NCBI RefSeq assembly: GCF_014647875.1
Contig: NZ_BMQA01000058.1
Span: 1 to 37,868, forward strand
From: Streptomyces brasiliensis
GTDB taxonomy: Bacteria; Actinomycetota; Actinomycetes; Streptomycetales; Streptomycetaceae
Length of the DNA: 37,868 bases
Reading direction: 5' to 3'
Part shown: piece by piece, positions 32,500 through 37,868 of the stretch
Layout: the number at the start of each line of letters is the position of its first letter
How positions within the stretch are numbered: the stretch's first letter is position 1
Notes under the pieces: generated by a model
Databases searched by the model: none
Told to the model about the DNA's origin: nothing
What the model saw: only the letters and a program-made list of their open reading frames with translations
Made by a program: the position numbers and the translations under genes

Positions 32500-33732
32500 T
32501 CAGCCGACGCGGTAGCGCACCGGAAGGGACAGCACGCCGCGGATGATGCCGGAGCCGATCCACTTCAAGGAGTCCATCGGCGCGGCGAGTTCGAGTTCGG
32601 GGACGCGGGAGAGCAGGGTGCGCAGTGCGATGGTCGTCTCGAGGCGGGCGAGCGGGGCGCCCAGGCAGTAGTGGATGCCGTGCCCGAAGGCGAGGTGGCG
32701 TGCGCCCGGCCGGGTCACGTCGAGCACGGCGGGGTCGTCGTCCTCGGCCTGCGGGGCATCACGCCCGGCCGCACCGAGGGCGACGACGATCATGCTTCCC
32801 CGGGGGATCGCCACCCCGCCCAGCCCGATGTCCTCCGCCGCGTAGCGGCTGGTGGAGCGCTCCACCGAGGTGTCGTAGCGCAGGAACTCCTCCACCGCGC
32901 CGGACATCAGCTCGGGCCGCTCACGCAACAGCCCCAGCTGGTCGGGGTGTTGCAGCAGGGACAGCACGGCGTTGCTCAGCAGGTTCACCGTGCTCTCGTG
33001 GCCGGCGACGACCAGCATCATGGCCGTACCCACCAACTCCTCCTCGGACAGGCGGCCGTCGTCCTCGTCGCGTACGGCCACCAGGGCGGAGAGCAGGTCG
33101 TCCTGGGGACTGCGCCGCTTGTCCGCGACGAGGCCGGCCAGCAGCCCGTGCAGACCGGACAGCGCCGTGCGGTGTTCGGGCGAGGCCACCTGGAGCGCCT
33201 GCCCCGACCAGCGGCGGAAGTCCACGTGGTGCTCTTCGGGGATGCCGAGGAGTTCGGCGATGACCGTGGCGGGCAGCGGGGCGTTGAACGCCTCGACGAG
33301 GTCGGCCTCACCCGCGGGCGGCAGCGCGTCGATCAGGTCGTGGGCGATCTGCTCGATGCGCGGCGCCAGTTCGGCCGTACGGCGAGGGGTGAACGCGGCC
33401 GAGGCCAGTCGGCGCAGACGGGTGTGCTCGGGCGGGTCGGCCTCCATCATCTGCGCACCCAGACCGACCCTGGGCTTGTTCAGGACATAGCCGGCGGTGG
33501 CCAGCGCCTCGGCGGCGGGCGTGGCGTCCTTGAGCAGGGCCGGGTGGGTCAGCGCCTCCCGGGCCAGGTCGTAGCCGACGATGACCCAGCCCTTCAGGCC
33601 GAGGTGGAACTCGGCCGGGTGGATGGGCCCGGACTTCCGCAGCCGGGCGTACCACGCAGGGGCGTCGGACTTGAAGGCGGCATCGATGACCACCCTGCCG
33701 TCCTGGTAAGGGCACTGCTCGCGGGGGTACAT
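32500..33732 (-). CDS. Cytochrome P450 (CYP107-like)
   Basis: This 410-residue P450 has all hallmarks: I-helix VVAGHESTVNL, ExxR in VEEFLRYDTSVERS, and haem loop FGHGIHYCLGAPLAR with thiolate Cys at about 356. The conserved ADPPEHTRLRRLASAAFTPR segment matches CYP107-like macrolide- and drug-hydroxylating enzymes of Streptomyces. GGGAGAG precedes the ATG. It is the second P450 of the window and is unrelated in detail to the first. Again no ferredoxin gene is adjacent, so electrons must come from elsewhere. The substrate is unknown. Confidence 0.92.
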   Translation of the reverse strand: MYPREQCPYQDGRVVIDAAFKSDAPAWYARLRKSGPIHPAEFHLGLKGWVIVGYDLAREALTHPALLKDATPAAEALATAGYVLNKPRVGLGAQMMEADPPEHTRLRRLASAAFTPRRTAELAPRIEQIAHDLIDALPPAGEADLVEAFNAPLPATVIAELLGIPEEHHVDFRRWSGQALQVASPEHRTALSGLHGLLAGLVADKRRSPQDDLLSALVAVRDEDDGRLSEEELVGTAMMLVVAGHESTVNLLSNAVLSLLQHPDQLGLLRERPELMSGAVEEFLRYDTSVERSTSRYAAEDIGLGGVAIPRGSMIVVALGAAGRDAPQAEDDDPAVLDVTRPGARHLAFGHGIHYCLGAPLARLETTIALRTLLSRVPELELAAPMDSLKWIGSGIIRGVLSLPVRYRVG

Positions 33733-33823
33733 GACGCGTCTCTCCCGTTCTGGCGGTCAGGTCGTCGTCAAGAGAACGAGCCGCGTCCCGGGTAAGTTCA
33801 GCCGGCGGACCCGCGCACGGACA

Positions 33824-33862
33824 CGCCGGAGGGGCACGCGCGGTGCGCGTGCCCCTCCGGCG
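33824..33862 (-). terminator. Hairpin terminator after the Bax-inhibitor gene
   Basis: A perfect 18-bp stem (33824-33841 against 33845-33862) with a GGT loop lies 20 bases beyond the stop of the Bax-inhibitor-1 gene. Confidence 0.75.
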
Positions 33863-33881
33863 CCGGGGAACTCGGGGGAAC

Positions 33882-34739
33882 TCAGTTGTCGCTGTTGAAG
33901 ATGGTCAGCACGCGCAGCACCTCCAGGTAGATCCAGACCAGCGTCGTGGTGAGACCGAAGGCGGCCAGCCACGCCTCCTCACGCGGGGCGCCGTAGGCGA
34001 CGGCGTCCTCGACCTGCTTGAAGTCCAGGGCGAGGAAGGCCGCGCCGAGCAGGATGCCGATGACGCCGAAGACGATGCCGAGGCCGCCGCTGTGGAAGCC
34101 GAGGCCGTTGCCCGCGCCGAAGGCGGAGAAGAGGGCGTCGGCGACCAGCAGCAGCAGGAAGCCGGTCGCGGCGGCCGCGACGAACCCGGTGAACCTCTGG
34201 TCGACCCGGATCCAGCGCATCCGGTACGCGATGAGCACACCCGCGGAGACCGCGAAGGTGCCGAGGACAGCCTGGACGACCACGCCGGGCGAGAGATACG
34301 TCGAGACCGTGCTGGAGAGCACGCCGAGGAACACACCTTCGAACGCCGCGTAACCGAGGATCAGCGCCGGGGCCGGCGCCCGCTTGAAGGCCTGGATCAT
34401 CGACAGCACGAAGGCGACGAGGGCCGCGCCCACAGCGAGGCCGTAGGACATGCCGAGGTTCGCCTCGTCGACCGGCAGCAGCAGCCAGGACAGTACGGCC
34501 GTCAGGGCCACGGTGCCGAGCGTCGTCCCGGTGCGGACGAGGACGTCGTCCATCGTGACGGCGTTCCGGCCGGTCGTCCGTTCGGACGTGTCGGCACCGG
34601 GCGCGTAGGGGTTGGTCAGGTAGTCGTCCGCCGGCCGTCCTCCGACCGCGGCACCCACCGGCCGGCGCGCGTAGGCATCGGCCTGGCCGGCGTCACGGGT
34701 GGCGCCCCAGCGGGAAAAGATCGGGTTGCTGGTCTTCAC
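33882..34739 (-). CDS. Bax inhibitor-1/YccA family membrane protein
   Basis: GTG 34739 with AGGAGGA six bases upstream gives 285 residues. After a cytoplasmic N-terminus of about 85 residues (VKTSNPIFSRWGATRDAGQA) come seven hydrophobic helices, among them TALTAVLSWLLL-type, SYGLAVGAALVAFVLSMIQA, ALILGYAAFEGVFLGVLSS and IVFGVIGILLGAAFLALDF. The last helix is followed by the family's DFKQVEDAV and WLAAFGLTTTLVWIYLEVLR. BI-1/TMBIM relatives such as YetJ are pH-sensitive calcium leak channels; Streptomyces members are uncharacterised. It has its own operator (O7) about 120 bp upstream. Confidence 0.9.
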   Translation of the reverse strand: MKTSNPIFSRWGATRDAGQADAYARRPVGAAVGGRPADDYLTNPYAPGADTSERTTGRNAVTMDDVLVRTGTTLGTVALTAVLSWLLLPVDEANLGMSYGLAVGAALVAFVLSMIQAFKRAPAPALILGYAAFEGVFLGVLSSTVSTYLSPGVVVQAVLGTFAVSAGVLIAYRMRWIRVDQRFTGFVAAAATGFLLLLVADALFSAFGAGNGLGFHSGGLGIVFGVIGILLGAAFLALDFKQVEDAVAYGAPREEAWLAAFGLTTTLVWIYLEVLRVLTIFNSDN

Positions 34740-34757
34740 GTCATTCCTCCTCGTCCG

Positions 34758-34771
34758 CCGCACATGTGCGG
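34758..34771. promoter_or_regulatory. 14-bp perfect palindrome in the Bax-inhibitor leader
   Basis: CCGCACATGTGCGG is a perfect palindrome just 19 bases before the GTG start codon and next to the ribosome site. Its CACATGTG core recurs upstream of other operator-linked genes in the window. Confidence 0.5.
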
Positions 34772-34858
34772 CCTGCGGCAAAGCGTTGTCATCGGGGTTC
34801 CCGGACGGCATACGTGTGATGTAGGCCAGGCACGGGACCGACGACAGCAACCCTGTGC

Positions 34859-34879
34859 GTCACCACTCTGACAGGTGAC
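34859..34879 (-). promoter_or_regulatory. 21-bp inverted repeat operator O7, longest arms
   Basis: GTCACC (34859-34864) and GGTGAC (34874-34879) flank ACTCTGACA. The arms extend to nine perfect bases (TGCGTCACC at 34856-34864, GGTGACGCA at 34874-34882), the longest of the set. It lies in the 181-base spacer between the SsgA-like and Bax-inhibitor genes. Confidence 0.75.
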
Positions 34880-34920
34880 GCAACGAGAAGCAAGTCATCC
34901 GTGGGTGGACCCGGTGGCGG

Positions 34921-35397
34921 TCATTCGGACGGCGTTCCCGGGCTGTTGAGCAGAGCCATGAGGAAGCCGTCCCAGTTCAGATCGGCCAGCTCCGCCTCGG
35001 CCGAGGTGATCCGGTAGGTCGCGTCGAGCCACTCCGCCAGCGGCCCGATGGGGACCTCGAACAGGGCCTCCACCTCCTGGGATTCGAGAAGCAGCCAGGA
35101 CGAGGAGGGCGACGGCTGCTCTCGGGGCAGTGCCGGCCACATCCGAACGTCGCCGCAGCCGCTCATCGAGGTCAGGCCGCGATGGAGGAGCTCGCGGCCG
35201 ATGCGCCAGATGAAACTCGGTCCTCGTTCAGCCAGGAACTCGACCGTGATCACCGCGGGCATGTCCGGGTCGAAACGGAATTCCGCGCATATCGGCAGCC
35301 GGGTGAACTCGTCGAGCATCTGGTCGAGGTCCAGGAACAGCGGTGGCACAAGCTCGGGCGCCGAACGCGCCTGCAGGGGTGACTGATCGCGGTGCAT
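34921..35397 (-). CDS. SsgA-like sporulation and cell-division protein (SALP)
   Basis: ATG 35397 behind GGAGGGG gives 158 residues, slightly longer than the 130-145 usual for the family. The core is clear: FTRLPICAEFRFDPDMPAVI, FLAERGPSFIWRIGRELLHR, CGDVRMWPA, and SSWLLLESQEVEALFEVPIG followed by WLDATYRITSAEAELADLNW. SsgA-like proteins guide FtsZ placement, septation and peptidoglycan remodelling during aerial hypha sporulation and occur only in morphologically complex actinomycetes, which fixes the source as Streptomyces or a close relative. The extra N-terminal segment (MHRDQSPLQARSAPELVPP) is the odd part. Streptomyces carry several paralogues and this one cannot be assigned to SsgA-G by eye. 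Confidence 0.9.
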   Translation of the reverse strand: MHRDQSPLQARSAPELVPPLFLDLDQMLDEFTRLPICAEFRFDPDMPAVITVEFLAERGPSFIWRIGRELLHRGLTSMSGCGDVRMWPALPREQPSPSSSWLLLESQEVEALFEVPIGPLAEWLDATYRITSAEAELADLNWDGFLMALLNSPGTPSE

Positions 35398-35791
35398 GAC
35401 AGGAGTTCCCCTCCGTGGGACGAAGTCTGCGGACACAACTCTTCGCCGGGGGCGGAACTCACACATCGGTCAGTTGACGGTCAGAGGGACGGCCCCCGAC
35501 GGGGCAGTTGACGGAACGCCCACGCAGGCACGGGGGTCACACCGGCCCAAAGGCGACACCGAGACGTGTCCCACGTGCTGCCGGGGACGTGACGTAAGTC
35601 AATTGTCTGCCGGAAGAGGCGAGCGCCCGGTGCGGCACGGCCGTGACCACTGTGCGTGTATCGTCAAGGAAATACGTACTTCAATCGGCGTACGCCACAC
35701 GTGTTTGGACGGATCGTGGTGTCGCCGGCTGCGTATGCGTGCGGTATCCACCGCACTGCGGCCATCGCCGTGAAGTGGGGGCATCTCAGAC
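35398..35791. other. Divergent spacer, SsgA-like and L,D-transpeptidase genes
   Basis: These 394 bases hold no convincing gene. Present are CACGTG at 35572-35577, ACACGTGT at 35697-35704, and an AT-rich patch at 35665-35690 that is a likely promoter area for the transpeptidase gene. Confidence 0.4.
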
Positions 35792-36607
35792 ATGGCTTCA
35801 TCCGACAAGCGCGGCCACCTGGGACAGCGGCTGTCGCGTACCGCGGTCGTCCTGGTCGTCGCGCTCTCCGCCGGCTCATGCGGCACGACCGGATCCACCG
35901 GTGCCGGATCCGCCGACGGCGCCCGGACGGCCGTCCGCGCCGAGCGGGTGCCGAGGGAACTGCCGTCCGCACCGGGTGCCTCCCCCACCACGTCACCGCC
36001 CACCGCGGCCACCCCTGGTCTTGCCGACCTGGCCGGCCTCGGGCCCCGGACGTCGGCCCGCATACCCGCGGACGCCCGGCAGGTCGTCGTGGTCACCGGG
36101 CAGAACAAGGACTCCCCCCGCTCCCAGGTGGAGCTTTACCGCAAGACCGCATCCGGCTGGCAGGGCGATGCGAGCTGGCCCGCCCACAACGCGCTCAAGG
36201 GCTGGACGGCCGACCATCACCTCGACGACCTCCGCTCGCCCATCGGGGTGTTCACCCTCAGCGACGCCGGCGGTCTGCTGCCCGACCCCGGCTCGAAGCT
36301 TCCGTACACCCGGTCCGGCGGGTTCTCCGTCACCGGCACCGGCTTCCAGGGCGAATCGCTCGCCGGATCCTTCGACTACGTCATCGCCATCGACTACAAC
36401 CGTGCCAAGGGCACGTCCCCGCTCGACTGGACCCGGCCGCTCGGCGCGGACAAGGGCGGGGGCGTCTGGCTGCACGTCGACCACGGGGGTCCCACCCACG
36501 CCTGCGTCAGCCTGCCCGAGGAGCACATGAAGGAACTGCTGCGCACGCTCGACCCCGCACTGCATCCGGTGGTCGTGATGGGGGACGCCGCCTCGCTGGC
36601 GAAGTGA
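35792..36607 (+). CDS. L,D-transpeptidase-like (YkuD-type) lipoprotein
   Basis: The 271-residue product has a lipoprotein signal peptide: RLSRTAVVLVVALSAGSCGT, lipid-modified Cys at about residue 30. A Ser/Thr/Pro-rich tether (residues about 35-75) is followed by a catalytic domain with HNALKGWTADHHLDDLRSPI, GVFTLSDAGG and the signature region GVWLHVDHGG followed by PTHACVSLPEEHM. The His and Cys correspond to the YkuD SHGCxR motif, though here it reads THACVS, as in the divergent Streptomyces branch of the family. Such enzymes crosslink peptidoglycan by 3-3 bonds. Catalytic competence is likely but the variant motif leaves doubt. Confidence 0.82.
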   Translation: MASSDKRGHLGQRLSRTAVVLVVALSAGSCGTTGSTGAGSADGARTAVRAERVPRELPSAPGASPTTSPPTAATPGLADLAGLGPRTSARIPADARQVVVVTGQNKDSPRSQVELYRKTASGWQGDASWPAHNALKGWTADHHLDDLRSPIGVFTLSDAGGLLPDPGSKLPYTRSGGFSVTGTGFQGESLAGSFDYVIAIDYNRAKGTSPLDWTRPLGADKGGGVWLHVDHGGPTHACVSLPEEHMKELLRTLDPALHPVVVMGDAASLAK

Positions 36608-36631
36608 CCGAGGAGGCGGCGAACTCGCTCT

Positions 36632-36808
36632 TCACGACAGAGTGTTGACCGCCGCGAGCAGGGTGCGGCGGTCCGGGCCGCCGTCGTCCCGGGGCGCGGC
36701 CGCCGCGAGGTCCGCGAACCGGGTGCCGAGGCCCTGCTTCTCCATGGCCTCGGAGGGGGCGGGCCAGGAGGCCGGCCACAACAGCATCGCCGCCGCCCTC
36801 CGGCGCAC
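36632..36808 (-). CDS. Small 58-codon frame, probably a C-terminal gene remnant
   Basis: A GTG-started frame on the minus strand encodes VRRRAAAMLLWPASWPAPSE, AMEKQGLGTRFADLAAAAPR, then DDGGPDRRTLLAAVNTLS. Third positions are almost all G or C, unlike non-coding neighbours, and the end (RRTLLAAVNTLS) looks like a genuine protein C-terminus. Two in-frame TGA codons lie just upstream and no ribosome site is seen, so it is more likely the surviving tail of a longer gene than a complete one. I do not recognise the family. Confidence 0.4.
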   Translation of the reverse strand: MRRRAAAMLLWPASWPAPSEAMEKQGLGTRFADLAAAAPRDDGGPDRRTLLAAVNTLS

Positions 36809-36938
36809 CGGCCACGATCATCAGTGGCCCCGCACCGCTCGGACTGACCTGACGAATCCGGACACAAGATCACTTCTCAAAGACCCTGCATCAGACCCGG
36901 GGCAGACCAACTCCACGGACCAAGGGGCACCTCATTAC

Positions 36939-36972
36939 CGGGTTCCAGAAAGCCCCGGCGTTCACGCCGGGG
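36939..36972. mobile_element. Possible left end and subterminal hairpin of an IS200/IS605 element
   Basis: An 8-bp perfect stem with TTCA loop (CCCCGGCG at 36953-36960, CGCCGGGG at 36965-36972) sits 35 bases beyond the tnpA stop. Such short imperfectly symmetrical hairpins at the ends are what IS200/IS605 tyrosine transposases recognise. TTAC at 36935-36938 would fit a cleavage target just outside the left end. Confidence 0.45.
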
Positions 36973-37006
36973 ATGAATGCATCCCAAGACTGCTCTGACG
37001 TGCACC

Positions 37007-37144
37007 TTAGAGCGGACGTTTCTGCTGTTCGATGTACTGGCGGACGATCGCCAACGGCGCACCGCCGCACGACGCGGAGAAGTAGGAGGGCGACCACAGG
37101 TGTCCGTCCATCCATGAGACCAAGCGTCGTAGGGTCCTGCTCAT
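37007..37144 (-). pseudogene. tnpA: C-terminal fragment of IS200/IS605 TnpA (Y1 transposase)
   Basis: A 45-codon minus frame ending in TAA (37007-37009) encodes LRRLVSWMDGHLWSPSYFSA followed by SCGGAPLAIVRQYIEQQKRP, which is the C-terminal helix region of the single-strand Y1 transposase. It contains the GHxWSPSYFxxSCGGAPL run and the QYIE segment after it. The HUH motif and most of the N-terminal domain are absent. The fragment directly abuts the divergent tnpB start, so the 5' part has been deleted internally. Confidence 0.8.
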
Positions 37145-37856
37145 GCAGCTCCGCTACAACTACCGGGCCTACCCGGACGCCTCCCAGCGCCGTGCGCTGG
37201 CGAAGGCGTTCGGGTGCGCCCGCGTGGTGTGGAACGACTGCCTGCGCGACCGCAAGGAAGCACACGCGGCCGGGCTGCCGTACGTGAAGTCGGCCGAGCT
37301 GTCCCGGCTGCGCATCACCCAGGCCAAGCGCACCGCCGAGCGCGCCTGGCTCGCCGACGTGTCGGCGGTCGTCCTGCAACAGTCGCTGCGGGACCTGGAT
37401 ACCGCCTACAAGAACTTCTTCGATTCGATCAAGGGCGAGCGCCAGGGCCGCAAGGCCGGTCCGCCCCGCTACAAGTCGAAGAAGGACACCCGGCAGTCGA
37501 TCCGCCTCACCACCAACGCCTTCTGCCTCCAGGACAACGGCACGGTGTACGTGGCCAAGGTCGGCAACCTCCAGGTCACATGGTCGCGCCGGCTTCCGGC
37601 AGCCCCGACGTCCGTGACCGTCACCAAGGACAGCTGTGGCCGGTACTTCCTCAGCTTCGTCGTGGACACCGAACCGGATGTCCTACCCGAGGCGGAGACT
37701 GAAGCGGGTATCGACCTCGGGCTTTGCGCCTTCGCCGTCCTGTCCGACGGCCGGAAAATCGACAGCCCGCGCTTCCTGCGCAGGGCTGAGAAGAAACTCA
37801 AGCGCCTGGGACCCGCAGAGAAACAAGCCGTTGCTTACGGGAGTTGGGCTCGTTGA
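37143..37856 (+). pseudogene. tnpB: Truncated TnpB (IS605 OrfB, RNA-guided nuclease family)
   Basis: The 237 codons contain the TnpB N-terminal domain (MQLRYNYRAYPDASQRRALA, VVWNDCLRDR), the wedge region (GPPRYKSKKDTRQSIRLTTN) and the first RuvC strand with its catalytic Asp (AGIDLGLCAFAVLSDG). After RFLRRAEKKLKR, where full-length proteins continue for about 150 more residues, the frame changes to GPAEKQAVAYGSWAR and stops. RuvC-II with its Glu, the zinc finger and RuvC-III are missing, so nuclease activity is not expected. The downstream guide-RNA region lies beyond the break or outside the window. Confidence 0.88.
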
Positions 37857-37868
37857 TGTGGTATGGGC

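Noticed and set aside
1..37868. CRISPR array, tRNA, rRNA or biosynthetic gene cluster
   Set aside because: No regularly spaced repeats, no cloverleaf-like sequence and no polyketide, peptide or terpene synthase genes were seen. The P450s and SARP alone do not make a cluster.

Overview
The window is high-GC actinobacterial chromosome, almost certainly Streptomyces. Codon third positions are nearly all G or C, GTG and TTG starts are frequent, and one gene encodes an SsgA-like sporulation and cell-division protein (34921-35397), a family confined to sporulating actinomycetes. P450s, a SARP regulator, a SpoIIE-type phosphatase and an orphan ECF sigma factor also fit. No rRNA, tRNA or CRISPR array was seen. 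Several decayed genes and insertion-sequence remnants mark this as a plastic accessory region rather than conserved core.

Layout: 1-2118, a membrane protein cut by the left edge and a P450. 2197-2395, a frameshifted transposase scar. 2874-4614, an Ohr/OsmC peroxide-resistance gene facing a secreted SGNH esterase. 5074-7661, VOC protein, flavin disulfide oxidoreductase and GPP34 protein, then an AraC-family fragment. 8037-10767, an LLM flavin oxidoreductase, a coiled-coil/winged-helix protein and a metallo-beta-lactamase-fold hydrolase. 11115-12742, a YbaB-like protein and a 6-pyruvoyl-tetrahydropterin synthase homologue. 12806-14302, the catalytic half of an exo-beta-glucosaminidase that has lost its N-terminal half. 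14557-18503, a MEKHLA protein, an ECF sigma factor and a SARP/NB-ARC regulator without TPRs. 19417-22120, an unknown protein, a TetR C-terminal remnant, a hemerythrin protein and an ABATE/CGNR zinc-finger regulator. 22284-25662, two ABC-F proteins. 26138-29826, a Tat-exported molybdopterin oxidoreductase, its probable cytochrome b, and a GAF-GAF-PP2C-HATPase phosphatase. 30168-32422, a secreted tannase-family esterase and a DUF308 membrane protein. 32500-35397, a second P450, a Bax-inhibitor-1 protein and the SsgA-like gene. 35792-37868, an L,D-transpeptidase-like lipoprotein and a broken IS200/IS605 element.

The most interesting signal is regulatory. A 21-bp inverted repeat, GTCACC-N9-GGTGAC, recurs seven times over 32 kb, always between genes: twice before ohr, directly on the start of the CGNR regulator, at the promoters of the molybdo-oxidoreductase, tannase and Bax-inhibitor genes, and once in the spacer between the SARP gene and the unknown gene. 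Arms and spacing are constant and the centre is partly conserved. Several of the same spacers also carry 8-14 bp palindromes built on CACATGTG or ACACGTGT. My inference is a local stress regulon of scattered transcription units, with the ABATE/CGNR protein as the leading, untested candidate for the factor that reads the repeat. The other tentative regulatory story is a possible leader-peptide/hairpin control region ahead of the ABC-F pair.
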